From: Eulemur rufifrons
Lineage: Eukaryota > Chordata > Mammalia > Primates > Lemuridae
Reading direction: 5' to 3'
Assembly (NCBI RefSeq): GCF_041146395.1
Contig: NC_090989.1
Span: 246,812,843 to 246,876,842, forward strand
Length of the DNA stretch: 64,000 nucleotides
Below are positions 11,791-26,400 of this stretch, in pieces. The position numbers were made by a program, and so were the translations under genes. The notes beneath the pieces are model-generated. The model was not told the origin of the DNA. It worked only from the letters and a program-made list of their open reading frames with translations, and ran no database searches. Within the stretch, counting starts at the first letter, position 1, and every line of letters begins with the position of its first letter.

Positions 11791-13599
11791 ATTTCCACAA
11801 GACAGAGGAAGGACTCTATTACACATTACTTTATCTTCATTTTCCTGAAGATATTTCTAAGATGGAAAGTGTCTGCATTAGCCTAATCCCAAGGCTTTTC
11901 ATTTTGGACAGCCTACTCTAAGAAGACTTTTTGCCAAGAAAGCTGCTCCTTAGTAGCAAAAGTGAGCTTTTGACCTACAGCTGTTTTTGTCTGAGGTCTC
12001 CTCCTCACTGTGCCACTGGGCCATATGCCCGGCCCAACTTGCCATGACAGAGCTGATACACTGACGTTTTTCTCCACCGTCCAAAGCTAGCAAAGGCTGG
12101 AATAAAAGACAATCTGTCGATTGACTGCCAGACAGAACAGTAGCTAAAGGACAGGCAGTGACTTGTTTCCTCCTTTTCTGGGGGTCTTGTTGAGTGCAGG
12201 ATCCCCAGTGCTTAGTGTACTGACACAGAAGGCACTCGATACATATGTGAGGGTATATTTACAAGAAAGCCATGTATCAGCTCACTTGTTTCTAATCGCA
12301 CTGAAAGCACTCAAGAGTGGCCCCATTTCTCTAGATTTCTCCGTATACCAACCTAGGGACATATGAGAATATAAGGAATTTGGAAAGGGTACTATGTATG
12401 TAATAACTGACAAATAAAAGCACGCTATCATTTATATATAAAATGACAGAGATGAGAAGGAACATAAATAATCCATGCTGCACTGTAGAGATTGCAAACG
12501 CACACAAGGACAATCGGCCTTGTCCTGTTTAACATGCAGGCATTTAATTAGAAACCTAAATAATATATTAAGCTTGCTGTGTTGGAATTACTCTATGCCA
12601 TTCTGCTTATCTGTCCCTGAATGAGATGAGTTTCCAGTTTCAATGCTCTGATTGCTTTACTCAACACCAGCAGGAAACCACTGTTAATGGTCTTTACTCT
12701 CCTGGTACTTGGGAGGGAGTTTTCATCCTCCTAGGGGAGGTGGTTGTGATGCTTGGGCCAGAGTTCCACATCATGTCCATTTGCATCATTAACCTCTGGG
12801 AAGAGAGAACAATCTCTATCTCTTTCCTTTCCCAATTAACAGACATTTCCAGCCTTACTCAATACCCACGTTCCCCAGGCAAAGTACTGCTTTGTTTCAC
12901 TTACCTCCCTTCTATACGAAACTGAAATTCTGCAGAATGGACAGTGATGATTTTCTGTAAAAAGCAGGTGTGGTTTTTCTCTACCTAAGGGTGCTACACT
13001 CTAGTTTTATCTTCTCTTTTACTTCAATTCCAGGAAAATCCATTCTCATTGGGAAAAATATGTCAGAAGAAAAGCAAATCACTCTCTTGTATTTGGGTTA
13101 CATAACCAATTTTCCAAGCTGGCTAATAAAAAGGAGACTTCATTAACATGAGGATAGAAGATTTTTGAAGGTGATGAAGAGTGACAATATTTTTCCCTGT
13201 GGTGCCTGTGCAATCACGAGATGATAATTTTCAGAGGAAGAAAAATGCCCCTTTGCCCTTTAAGACAGTCAATAGGCTTTTATAAATAGGCAACCAAGGA
13301 CTGCACTGTACTATCATTTAATTTTTAATTAATACTAAGTTACAATTGCATTTTCAGAGCATCCCTTCTCAGGCCTACATTAGCAGTAAGAGAGTTCACC
13401 TGGATGAATGTTACTGCAAAGAACACCAGGGGAATCAGTAAGAGATCCACCACTGCTGTCAGCAGAAAGCACAAAAGAGAAATGAATCTCAACTAACAGC
13501 AAAGGGAGCTCTGGAAGCTGAATGGCACATGTACGGCACCGACAATCAGAGGCTTATTTATGGAATGATCGTAAGGTTTTGTTCTACTTAGGAGAGTTT
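11791..13599. other. Intergenic DNA, no gene seen
   Basis: Largely unique sequence. About 12520-12600 and 13310-13350 are AT-rich with TAATTA-type cores. Small open frames at 12163-12366 and 12626-12925 show no recognisable domain. Confidence 0.45.
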
Positions 13600-13815
13600 T
13601 CAGAGTTGAGAGGCAGCATGGCGGAATGGAAAGAGGATGGATTTTGGAATTAGATAGCTGAAAAGAGAATGGACTTTGGAATTTGACAACTCCAGGTGAA
13701 AATCCTATAACAAGGGAAAGATCGTGCCAACCTCTAGGGCTACAGGGAAGATTAACAAGCCTATTTTCATAAAGTGCCAGATATGTAGGTGCCCAGTAAC
13801 TAGTAGCTGTTATCG
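13600..13815 (+). repeat. MIR SINE, forward
   Basis: It begins 'gaggcagcatggcggaatgg' and 'aaagaggatggattttggaa', continues through a diverged core, and ends 'agtgccagatatgtaggtgc' then 'ccagtaactagtagctgtta'. About 50 bases resembling the 'gaatggactttggaatttga' start appear twice, suggesting a small internal duplication. Confidence 0.72.
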
Positions 13816-14184
13816 CCTCTCATTTGGGTCTGTAAATTTCAGAGGAGACGGTAAAGACTGGTCTCGCTACAAGTAAATTTGGTTAATGAAAATGAACTTT
13901 TCAGGATACAACTCATGTCATAATAGAGGATTTTATCAGAACCATTTTGTGAGGTTCTAGATGAGAGTTGGCAGGTTATTTCTGCTTTGGCAGAGATTTT
14001 AACCCTTTGTTGGCACAAAGAGGCCTCGGGATGTTTAATGGAGGAGAAGGAGAAAGAGCTGGAGCAGGGAGCTATGGTGGGGTAGTGAAACAGTTTCAAT
14101 CTCTATTTTAAAACCTAGTTTACTATTTTGAAAAGACCAAAAGGTATTTTACCATTATAATGACTGTGATTGCCTGTGAGCGAT

Positions 14185-14290
14185 GGGAATGTAAAAGATT
14201 ATTTTTCCTGACATTTCTGTATTTTCTAAATTTTCTACATTGAGCAGACATGTATTATTTTTATAATTAGGAAAATCAAATAAAATTGCA
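14185..14290 (+). mobile_element. L1 3' terminus (L1M-type tail)
   Basis: The tail 'ctgtattttctaaattttct', 'acattgagcagacatgtatt' and 'atttttataattaggaaaat' is characteristic of the 3' end of old L1M families. The same tail appears near 31790-31860. Confidence 0.55.
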
Positions 14291-15548
14291 TGCTTGTTAA
14301 TTATTTCAGTATCACATATCTTTTTATGGTCCTTTGAAAGTATAATGTTTGAGAAGCTCTGCTAACTAATGACATACACAAATAGGACGTGAGGGGTTTG
14401 AAAACTCAAATTCCAGCCTCAGAAATCATCACAGCCAAAATAGGACAGGACCTTTAACTCCTTTCATGTTCACGAAAGGCAAAGGACAGAGTGTTTCATA
14501 TGAGAGACTCAAACTTAGTAAACGCAAATCTAATCTCCGAAAAAGTAAAGTTGTTTTACATGAGCGCTCAAACTCTTTCTCCCTGACCTTTCCCCAATTT
14601 CTGGATTCTTTTATTCTGGTTTATGAAACAAAGTCTTTGTGACCAGCTTGGAAGACAGCATGTTGGTTCTCTGAGAACCTCAGTGAGTAAACGTGACAAA
14701 CGCCGGCTTATCACACCACGCCTGACACCTGGCGCCACACTATCTGCAAAGCCAGTAGGAACCGCTACAGGGGAACTTGTCTGCATCTTGCACAACTTTT
14801 AATATAGGCAGTTATCTTCTTCCAACAGACAATTTGGGTTTCTATATTTCAATCACCAGGACTCGTCAGGACAAGCAAAAATCTCAGTAAACTAGTAAAT
14901 GCTGTGGTGCTCATTTAGACAAGAACACTTTCATTAACATATCCACAGCGGAATAACCGTGGAGAACAAGAGACAGTCCATCCTCTGGCTCGCATGGACG
15001 AGCCCCTCTGCATGTTGAACATGGTACAACTGACCAGGAGAATGAGTAAATCCTGGATAATGGGGGGGAATAGCTTCTCCTTTGTGTAGTGCTTTTGTTA
15101 GCGGGAACCAGGGAGCATAACTAAGAAAGAACTTGATGTGTTTGAGAGGAGTGTCAAATGAGGGGTGGGTATTCCAGGAAGAAGTTGGCTGATGATACTG
15201 AATAAGAGGAGAAGAAATTTAAGTGGTTAAAAATTTTAAGAAACAGTAACATAGCTCTGGAGTTGTGTTCTGAGAAATCAGAGGGACTTTAGTGATAGAG
15301 AATGAAAAATCATACGCAGTTGCAGAAAATTAGTGACAACTAGGTCAGAGCCTTGATGAGTCAAAGAGGAGTAAAGTAAATAAAATAAGGAGAGGGATAT
15401 TTTCTAGTTGTTGAAAATCCTTTTCTATTCTATCTTTACTTGTTTATATTAATTTCACTAACTTGCCTTCTTAATATTCTATAGTATCTTTCATACTCAT
15501 GGCAAATAAAGATGATATAGCAGTTTGATCAACGTGCAGAAACCAACT
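14291..15548. other. Intergenic DNA with a CpG-bearing patch
   Basis: About 14640-14800 has several CpGs and G+C above its surroundings ('aaacgccggcttatcaca', 'cctgacacctggcgccacac'). I recognise no repeat or exon there. The rest is AT-rich and featureless. Confidence 0.4.
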
Positions 15549-15955
15549 GCTATGAATTGAGTTGTGTCCTCCTCAAATTTGTCCATTAAAATCCTAATCC
15601 CCAAAGTGACTGAATTTAGAAATAGGACTCGTAGGAGGTAATTAGGTTAAATGAGGTCATAGGGGTAGGATCCTAATCCCATAGAATTGTTGGCTTTATA
15701 AAAAGAGGAAGATCTCTCTCTCTCCCTCTCCCTCCCTCCCATTCTGCATCCATGCACTGAGGAAAGACCAGGCGAGGACACAGAAGGAAGGTGGCATCTA
15801 CAACTCAAGGAGAACCCTTAACAGATACTGACACTGCTGGCACCTTGATTTTAGACTTTCCAGCCTCCAGAACTGTGAGAAATAACTTTCTGTTGTTTAA
15901 GCTTTCTAGTCCATGGTATTTTGTTATGGCAGCCAGAGCTGACAAAGACACTAAC
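15549..15955 (+). mobile_element. MLT1-type MaLR LTR, forward
   Basis: A near-complete LTR of the ERVL-MaLR group. It starts 'gctatgaattgagttgtgtc', continues with 'ttaaaatcctaatccccaaa', 'ggaggtaattaggttaaatg', 'ggctttataaaaagaggaag', a CT-rich insert-like run near 15713-15740, 'caccttgattttagactttc' then 'cagcctccagaactgtgaga', and ends 'tattttgttatggcagccag'. No internal region flanks it, so it is a solo LTR. Confidence 0.87.
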
Positions 15956-17204
15956 AATTTTTTGTTTTGTTTTGTTTTTGAGTTTCTCTAAATCACTATG
16001 GCAGAATCTTGGCCCAGAAATTTTTTTAAAAAAAATCAAGCTCAGTTATTTTCATCTCATTTCTTAAAGTTTCCTGTCTGACAAAAATAACATCTCCTGG
16101 TCATTTCTCATCACTTGCTGTGATATTTTCCACTGGAAAAATAGGCCTTGAAAGGCCTATTTCTTCACACTCATCTATCTGTCTTATGTAATTTATGCCC
16201 AGCCTTAAATGCAGACCCCTCAGAATGGGCTATTCTTGATTTCTTTCAGTTCTGTCTTGAACAATTTCATTTTAGTTTCCCAAGTTTATATAATAAAGGA
16301 CGGAGCTATACCAATAAATGTAGGAGAGGCCTAGGTTTCTACTGCAATGCATGATTAATAATGCAACACTATTAATGAAAAATTAAAAAGATAAAGAGAA
16401 GCAGAGGGCTGTTTTAGAACATTCAAAAACCAAATACAATTCTTTAGGAAAGTATTTTATTTTTGTGTCTCAACAGATGAAATTCATAACCTTGTTTTCT
16501 GATAAGACAATTCAAACATACAAATCAATTACAACAATGTGCTTATCAGCTCCCCCTCCCACCCCTATATTTTAAAGCAACCGACAGTTTTGAAGGACAC
16601 CAAGACAATAGGGCTTAGCGAAACAATATGGCAATTAAAAACGGCCCTTTAAAAAAATAATTACAATGGTTGTTGAAAAGTATTTGTCCTTTGAGCAAAA
16701 CAGACTGAATGAAAAGAAGCATCATGAAACAAGAAGGATTATAGCTTCCCTTCCAAGAAAAGGGAAAAGGGGATGTATATTGAAACAATAATACAGAAAG
16801 CTGGGGAGTCAGATTGAAAACAACAGAAAGCCCCAGGCAATATGTTTCTTCAATAAAATGCATCCCCTTGAAGATATCCATTCAAACTCTTGTTTTGTAT
16901 TGAAATAAATAACTGTTTCTCTACCCCCAGCACCTAGAAATGAATAATTTCTGTTCTCCTTTGTTAAAATGAGTAATTTTTCCCAGCTAGCATCTCTCAA
17001 AGAAGGAGAGTAGGGCTTGTTATGAATTTTGTAGAAGTCAGTAATATTAAAGATAAACCAAGCTGACTGAAGACCAATGCCATTTTAGATTCTAGCTGCA
17101 AAGGGATTAGACATATCCTGGCAGACTTGGGACTCCCAGGGGAAGAGGGCTTCACACTGATTGACTGCTAGTCGCTCTAAATCCTGTAGCGCCTTTGTGT
17201 AAGG
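15956..17204. other. Intergenic DNA, no gene seen
   Basis: AT-rich with short open frames on both strands (62-88 codons) lacking recognisable domains. About 16340-16410 is rich in TTAAT/ATTAA cores. No repeat is identified. Confidence 0.45.
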
Positions 17205-17410
17205 TCTCTTATTCTACGTACCATTCCCTCATGCTTTTCACCGTAAGCCTCACAGCACCCTTGTGAGGTAGGTAGTGTTATGGTCATGTTGGGAGATGGG
17301 GATGCAGAGATGTTAAATAGCTTGCCCATAAAGAAACATGAATCCAGCGACAGAGCCCTACAGACTCTTACTCCAGATCCTTGTCTTTTTAGTACTTAAC
17401 TATTCTGACT
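17205..17410 (-). repeat. MIR SINE, reverse
   Basis: Reverse-MIR layout: 'agcacccttgtgaggtaggt', 'agatggggatgcagagatgt' then 'taaatagcttgcccataaag', and 'cagagccctacagactctta' then 'ctccagatcct'. Confidence 0.72.
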
Positions 17411-20400
17411 CCCTGAGAGTGGATCATTAAAGCAGGTAGGTCCTTAATGCCAGACTTGTGCCTGGCCAGGTGGACACAAAGGCCTATCTCTTAACCACAT
17501 GATTTGGATGATAGAAGAAGAAACAGGCTGTGATCAAAATGGAAGCCAAAGGAGTTAATGTGGAGGAACACAGGATTAAAGTTTGAACCACAATTTGATA
17601 ATGGCTTTACTGATGTGCTGTTGTTACTATGATGATGATGGCTACTCAGCAGATATTACATGATTAAATCAATGAATAATGAATGAATGAAAGGAGATTG
17701 TGCTTGGATAAGTGGAAAATTAAATTTTCCACATTCATAAAACAAAAGTTGGAGAAATCTGATTTCCAGTTTCTAATCAAGGATGGGAAGGAAAGAATTA
17801 AGTAGATACCTGAATTTTCTGTGGGCATGTATTTGAGCTAATACTGGCAGCATTTAAAAGCATTTAAATATACAAACATTTAAAATAATTTTTAATACAG
17901 AACTTGTTTACTTATCGGTTTGGAACCCAAACCATGAAGATCAATATTAGAGGCAGTGTGACAGTGTTTATAAATAAACACCACCCATTTTCCTTTACAA
18001 TTAAGTTCTCTTATATATGCTTATTCACTCAATGTCACTTATTTGAAAAGCTTGTGCTCTAGAGGTCTTATCAAATGCATTTTGAATGTATTTTGAAATA
18101 CATTGAACTACCGAAAAAATGAACTACTCTTCTCTAGACTCACCAGCCAGGATATATTTTTCAATTACTTTCAGCTTTTGTGAACCTTTTCTTCACTCCA
18201 GAAAAACTCAGGGCAGAAAACAGCTGTCCTATATTGAAACCAGCCCTGCAATAACACCAGCAACTTTCGTATAGTAGTGTCATGAAGGGCTCTTGAGACC
18301 ACCGAAGTACAGGCCACTGGATTATCCAGGTGTTGCTAAGATAGAAGAGTGTATATAAATCACGGTGGTGAAGCTGAGTTGGTAATCTCTTTGCATTACA
18401 CATTTGTTCTGTGCTCAGCGAATTAATTCCTTGTAGGATGTTTGAACTGATATGCTACGAGGCTTAAAGAAACTCTGGATGCCAAAGTATGGATTTGTGT
18501 TTGTGTGTGTTTAAAGAAGCATTTTATTTAATTTTCATGAGAGCCCTGTATGTATATAATGGATGTACCCTATTAGTCTTTCGTACATCCTGCTAATAAG
18601 CCCGTGGCTACAGGAGGAGACTAGATGTAGGGAATTGCCTCTGTGCTAGGGCACTAGCATGCTCGATTGCTTGTGCCTAGAAATAAGATGACTAGTGACA
18701 CCATGGTTAGGAAGGTTCACATAAATGTTACTTCTGCCTTAGAGGGGGACCTGGTAAATAGATTTATCTCCCAATGTGATAATGAAAATTCTAACATCAT
18801 TCACTATAGACATAACTTTTACTACCATGTATAGGATTTAGTCTTTCAATCAGAGGTAACCTATCTAGTAGCATGCTGCTTTTTATGGAGGCTCGCCCTG
18901 GGTTTTCATCTCGCAGACCCCGACTCCTCAGTGATTGAGTTGTGTTCTTAGTTTTTTGTTTTTTTTTTATTAGCTGCCAAACAGAGTATCGAGAATCCTC
19001 AGAGAAGCTGTATATTTTTCATCTGCCTTTTCTTTTTCCTTATCTTCTCTACAGATAATTTTTAGTAGTATATAGGTATATGCATGTGTTTCTGTGTGCA
19101 TGTGTGTGTTTCTGGCATTAAAACACATGTACTATTTTAGAGAGATTTATTGACATGTCATGATTTACCGAGTTCAGAGTACTATGGAATGAAACAATGC
19201 CTGCATAGCTATAAAAAGGGACTGCTTTTCCAATCCAAAATTTTTGATAGAGAGTCATAATTTTTGCATGTAGTTATTTATAAGAGTTGATGAAAGGCAC
19301 CAGTGTGACATGCCCTAGAAGCCAGCGTTTCCGGAGTGGCAAAAACAGTAGGTGAATTTTCCCCCAGGTTTCTCAATTTTATCCTTAATTTGGCTTTATT
19401 CCACGTTAATCTTCATTTCCTATGTTTTAGGTCTGATAATGAGGTAATTAAGAAAGGAATATAGGGTTGTACAATAAGCTTATCTGTTTAAAAGGGAGTA
19501 GGTAGGAACTCATAATTTTTGTTTAGACTATGACAAATGACACAGAAACAGTAACAGCCACCTCGCAAGGGCAGTATGCTCCTGACTGAGGAAACTGAGA
19601 GAAAGAAGAAACAAAATAAAAACAGAAACATAAAACTATGATAAGCTTCTAAATTTCTGAAATAGCATATGACCAGAAAGTCTTTACAAGTACAGAGCCA
19701 GAAGCCGGGCCACTGAGTTAAAAGTATGTTTAGCTTTCATTTAAGAATTTGACTTCATTATATTATTTTCTTCTCATTGTTTAAGAACAAATCCTGAAGT
19801 ATTGGGACTATCTTATCCCTAATTGGTAAGTTTACCGGACAAACTAACTTGTCATATTAATTGGCAGAGATGAATACCCAATACTTTCAAAACTATGTTT
19901 ATGGAAAATCGTTCTTTGTTTTAGTTATACTAGTTTAGTGATATAAAATGCAAGTCCATTGCTAGAGATGTGACTCTTACCCAAGCAGCTCTGGCATTAC
20001 CAGAAAATCTTCAAGGAGAAGAAAATACCTCTCTGGTGGCAAGCTCTTCATTTTGTAATTAAAGAACAGCAAAGGGTCCTTTTCTGAATTTCTTGCTAGC
20101 AACCTAGAATTTGTGTGTTTGCTTCTGCCTGGAGGTGAATTCTAGGCCTCTTGTCATCTAACAATATGACTTCCAGGTACCATTACTGTCAGCTTTTTTG
20201 CTTCCTCCTCCACCTCCTCCTTCTTCACGGGAAGGCATCCAATGAGCTACAGGGGGTGGGGATGACACCATGGATGATGACAGCTACCTGAGCACATCTT
20301 TCTAAAGCCCATTCCCTCAAGTACCAAAGGAAAGAGCATCTTCACTCTCAGCACAAAGATTGCACAAGAGCAGTTTTTAAATTTTCAATTTGTTTCCTCT

Positions 20401-23400
20401 TTAACACTAGACAACCTTCGTTTTCTCTTGCTATCGATTTACTTGAAGACAAGAGAAAAATTTTTTCTTTTTAATTTTTTGTGCCTTTCTACTTTATACA
20501 ATGTCTGGAATCATTGAAAGTTGTCTGAGTGAAAGCTAACTCAGAAAGAAAAACCCTATGATGGTGCTGTATATGTGGCTTGCCAAGCCCTTCACTTCTT
20601 GCTCAAATATATTTCATGCCTAAAGTCATGCCCATCATTTGCTTATGTAACCAAGTCAAATGAATTGGAGATAATTTGGCAAGTGGTACAGGATTTATTT
20701 TCACTAAAGTGGAATATCTTTATAGTGTGGTTGATATAACATAGATTCCAATATTCAGTAGGTCAAACTATGACCCCTTCGTATTTTGACATACAAAGAA
20801 CCCGGTAGCCTGGCCTCTGATTCCTGTCTGAGTCGTCTCCACTAACCCCACATTTGAATCAGATTTCACTGGCTCTGCCTCATCTCTGACAGTCTGGTAG
20901 ATTATTCGATCAAAACAGCACTAAAGTGATTTGAACAACTTCATGTCCTTGTGAGACTCACATAGCCTGTTTCTCTCGATCAGAAAATATTTTCTAATAT
21001 GACTCCAATTGCCTTTTATTACATTTCATTTCTTAATACTTCAATGGATTTAACGGAGATGTCAGATGCTTAAGCCCTTTTCATCAGCAAAGAAAATATG
21101 TTTTCTTAACTTATTTTACATGTTCATAAAATAAGTTAACTTGCTTTTACATGTTAAAAAAAACATTCCTGCAACAATTAACCAATAATAACAGTCAATG
21201 AGACACAAACCTAAACTTAAGATACATTTTTTCATTAGCACTATTTTTTTTTTTTTTTGAAAACAAAAACAAGCTATCAGGCATTTTTAAGAAAAGTTTT
21301 GTTAGGTTGTTGGTTAGTAACTTCCAATCATGGGATATTCCCAAAATAGGATTTTGATAAAAAGACATTAAAGGAAAACACAGACACACATTCTGTTTCT
21401 TTTTTTTTCTCCTGCTCAAGCTTATCAACTTTTAAAACAGTTACATTTTAAACACTTAAAAAAAAATCAAACCACCCTCCCCCATATATTTATATATGTA
21501 TATATGAACAATAGCTTTTTAACTAATTATGATTTGGGACACTCCATACCATATGGAAAAAACATGTGAAGACAACTGTCTTGTGTATCCAGTGACCAGG
21601 TGCGTATGGCACACCTGATTTTATAACTGGGGAGGAAAAGAGCATGTGTTCTTCCAAATGGCCTCTGTACGAAGTTTGTTCATGACTCTTTGCCAATCTC
21701 TTGCTATCCCATGGATATGTATATGAGCAGCATGTTGCCAGACATACATTGTTGTAAAGAATGGAAGAAATTTTTTTGCAAGTCTGAATTAATTTCTTGC
21801 TTAATAATTATTTGATTATATTGTATTGTAGATTTTCTTGATTATATTGCAGCATAGATTAAAGATATATTAAAGCAATTTAGAATAGGAGGTGTGCAAC
21901 CAACCAAATAAAAGTAACATGGCAATTTCCGCCCTTTCTTTTTTAGTCCTTTTAGAATAGGCACAAAATCTTAGACTCTGACCCATTTTCAGTATGGACA
22001 GTTACCTTTTGAACTTTATAGGAATCAATATAGTTAACCAATCTAGTAGAAAGTAAATTTGCATTTTTGCTGTCTTCTAATGGCTATTTTGCATATTAAA
22101 GGTAGAGCTTTCCTTAAAATGTGAAGTACTCTCTTGATTATGCCAGCTCTTTTCTCATTCAGCTAAGGCTATAAATAAAGCTTTCTATTTAAGACTGGCA
22201 TTATATCAACCCACCTGCTTCTGGAAGAGGGAGAGGAAAAAAAAAAAATCAGAATCACTCAACCTGCAGATTGCTGTCAGCTTGTGATTATGTGAATGGT
22301 AAGTCTTAACTTTTAAAGTGTTATGTGAGATAGGCTGGAGGGGTTTTTTTTAAAGCAATTTCCAGTTTAACAATTACCCAAGAATTTCTGAGTACTAATG
22401 AAAGAAGACTTATCCCTGGAGAGAGCATTCATTGATGAGGCATGACAGCAGCTCGGAGGTGACAGTGGTGAGCAGGCAGAGCAGGAGAATGAAGGATCAT
22501 TTCAGTTGTGGCATCAGGAAGGGAGGCAGGAATGCTGGGGAAACCAGAGCTTTTCTCCCTCTGTGGGCTGTCTCAGGGAATAGTCCCTGCTCTTTTCCTC
22601 CTTCCTATTCAGGATATTCTCCTGGGAGACTGGGGTGGGGGTAGGGAGAAGAGGTATCCAAGACCTTGGTGAAAGGAGAAGGGCAGTCTGGGGCACATGC
22701 AAGCTTGTCCTGATCAAATTCCCATATACAGAAGGAAGATCAGCTCCAGTCCTGTTTCAGAAAAAACAAACCTTTTACAAAGATCTTAGTCGCGACTTTT
22801 GTTGCTGTTGCAAATGTTTTATCATAAGCCTTCTTTTGAGAAGCTCATATAAAATAAGGAGTTTCCAGTCCCTATGATTTTTTGAGAAAACATGCACCTA
22901 CATGTACTGTTCCCAAAACAGACAAACCAACTTCAGGTGGAAAATCTGTCATTAATTGCTCATTTAAAACGTAGTTTACTTGGCTAAACCTTGCATGCCT
23001 AGACTATGGCTCCTGAACCCAATGTTTAAAAATAAACTGAACTAATGATCATGGCAATCAGCTATCGTTGCATCTTGTAGTCGTATGTTGTGAAGTTGTC
23101 CTTTCCCAGTAGTCACACATTTGCTGGGGTGTAAATGAGAAGGCTCTTTTAGGAATGGCTTTTGAAGGGGTAAAGGGTAGTGTCATGGAAAGATTCCTGT
23201 CAAGTGTTTGCTAAAGTACCAGGAAATGCCCTTTGTTGCTTAACCAAAATAAAAAATTCTAAAATTAATATGTCAAATAATATTTCATTCTTCAAGGCTA
23301 TCTACACATAAAGGCAGAATAACTCCAAAACCCCTCAATCAAAAAATATCAAGGGTTTTAGAGGAAAGGAATTGAATGGAGCTCCCAAAGCCAGTGGTGG

Positions 23401-26400
23401 AAAGTCAATGGAAATAACCAGGCACATAATATATTAGTCTAACGGGGACTGTTAATTCCAGTTATAGAGATGACAAATTGTTACCTAAGTACTGAGTAGA
23501 ATGAATGGCTTTGGCTTCAAAGGTTTTGTTACTAGGTTCATATGCCACAAAATCCATTTGGAATAGCTCATGTGAGCTATAGGTGACCAGGTCATAGAGA
23601 AGAAGGATAAAAAAGACACCAATGAAAGTTAAAGAAGAGCATAATCTCTGATTATTCTTCAGGTAGGCGGTAATAACTATAAAAATTAGCAATAAAGAAA
23701 ATAGGATTAAAATGGATCAAGTGTCTTCCTCCAACCTTTTTAAAATTCTTGATATATCTCTTTGTTAGGCCTTAGCCTCCTAAGCTGAAAATGATGTCCT
23801 TTTTTTCCTCTGCTAGAAAGCCTCCAGACACATTCTGTGTTGTCGAACAACTGAGCACAGTCCTGAATTTAAAACAAATGTCTTGACACAGAGATGAAGG
23901 GAGACCCTGGAAGTATAAGTTAATTTACATGGGGCTCTACTCAATTTTATTTCTCCAAGATCACATCCTCTTTTGTACTTCTAATATAAAAATACATTTG
24001 TTCCTACTTGAGTAATGGAAAGTGACAAACGTCAGGCTTCAATGCAAGTGAGATTTAAATAATCCTTTTTTTAAAAAGTCATAGAAGATCGTAACTTCTG
24101 GACTTTTTTGAGAACTGAGAAGCACAGAATATTTGGTAGAACAATGAAAAAAGAATCTACTCTAAATACTACAGAGCAAATCCTAAATTCCTTTGTAGGG
24201 AGTTTGGTGATAAGCAAAATTGTTGAGAAAGCTGAGCAAAACCAGAGTTCTGACAAATGTCCCTAGGAACTGGGAAGTATGAGTCTTGGTAATTTCTGGT
24301 TTATATTTTCAAACTTTGAGACTATCCGAAAAGCCATAATTATAAATGCAATGAGAATGAAAAGTGGCTTAAAAGTGGCTTAAAAAATGGGTAATGTGAG
24401 AATTTGGAAAAGCAGAAATCCCTTACCAGGAACACATTACACAAAATTGTTTGGGTGAGCTATCATACTTTAGTAGTATGTATTTCAGACATTTGGGACC
24501 ATGTGTCAATCATCTTAGACCATTAGGGCTTAGTCATAGAATTTTTTCTTACACAGATTTAATGGCTGGAGAGAATAAACACATCTCTGAAAATGCTTTA
24601 TGTATATATAGAGAGTACTGGTCAACTCAGAATGAATTGCTAAGACAAACAACTGTATTGCACACTTTGAAACAAACCTTTTTGGAAGAAAATGACTCAG
24701 AGATGTCACACTTAAGGGGATAATTTGGTGCTGGTTTGAGCTGTTATTCTCTACCATGGTCCAGTTTGAGCTAACAGAGAGGTAATTTGAAGCCATAAGG
24801 GAAAATTCATGCAAGTGAATACCTTTGTGAAATTGGTTACTTAAATACCAGAGTTACAGTCAATAGAATGCCAGAACTTTGCAGATATAAAAAGGAATCC
24901 AAGATCTGCTCCAACAGTGAGAATGTAGAAAATTAAATGTCCAATCAATTACCTATAAATCCATTACTATGATGGATGCTTCAGGCAGAAAGTAGCCAAT
25001 TCTCCTGGAAATAGTCAATATACTTTTATAATCTGAACATTTATGCAAGTGATATATATTTTTTGGTAATCTATTGGAGCCCAATTCAAACGGTAATTTT
25101 CATCTTATAGAAATACTATGTTTAGGAATACTTCAGAAAATTACTACTCTAATCTAATGTTGATCAATCTGGGTTCTATGGAACCCTAGTTTTTGAAGAT
25201 GTTAAAAGTTACATCATAATAAGAAGTGCTTTCTGCTCAAATAAGTTAGAGAAACCCTAAGATAAACAATATTAAGCAGGATTCCTGTTTACAGGATTTT
25301 TCAGAGGTTTTTAGGCTCATACAGATCTTGAACCTCCAAGAGGTGGTTATAGAATAAAACATTTCCCCAAGTTATTAGTCAATGGGACTCTTTTTTTGAA
25401 AGAATTCTTAGTAATATCTTAAATAACTATTGTTCCATGGATCAGAGTAGGAAAACCCCTGAGAGTCATCTAATGGAATAATAACTAAATCTTTTAACTA
25501 AATATTTTCATGGATGAGTTAACTTTAGTCCAATTTCATTTCACTCAGCTGTTTTGAGCCAACTTTTATTTTGGCAGAAAATAGCAGTTAGAATCACAAA
25601 TTATTTTATTAATAGCTCAGCGTTTCTCTCTTTTTGATAATTAAATACTTGCTTCATATAATGCTGCAAAATTAAGATCAAGTAGTTTTTATTAACTTTT
25701 GGAAGACTATCTCTCCACTTTCACTGTGTTTTTAAAATTTAAAAGACCCCATTCCCTTTGTACACAAGTTGAATTTGTAATAGAGTCTACAGCAGAGCTT
25801 GATTTGCATTGTTTGATATAAATAAGGTAATTGTCACAAATAAAAAATGAATTTCTAAAGGATCTGTGATAACCATCAGGAAAAATGACTTAAATAGGCA
25901 ATTCTTCAACCTTTATCTTACTTTCCACCCTTTGTTAAGGGAGAAATGTGTTTAACTGTGTTGCTATCCAATTGACAAAACAATTTCTGGGCCTGTGATT
26001 GTTTTTATTGGAGTCAATTTAATTTTATTAAAGTTCCTCAAAATGTCAAATATTAAAAAGAGCCAGGTTTTTGAAAGTCAAACCCCCAATCTGATATGTC
26101 AAGAAGCAAATTCCAGAGACCGTCTTCTCCAGTTTACATGCTATCTAAAAGGGGACCTGTTTTCAAGTTCCTCTCAAAATGTGAACAATGTAGAAATTTC
26201 CTATCTGTTCTATGCTAATTAAATATATGACATTTCATGAGCACAGTCTACATTCAATATTTTCTCAGACCAAAGTCATTCACTCAATATTTAGCCAACT
26301 GGAGCTATGTCCCCTTTGAACCAGATCACTGATGGTAACAGCATGCTGATATTTTTTTTTAAAGAAAACTGCAATGTTCAACTTTGAGGAATAAATAATC

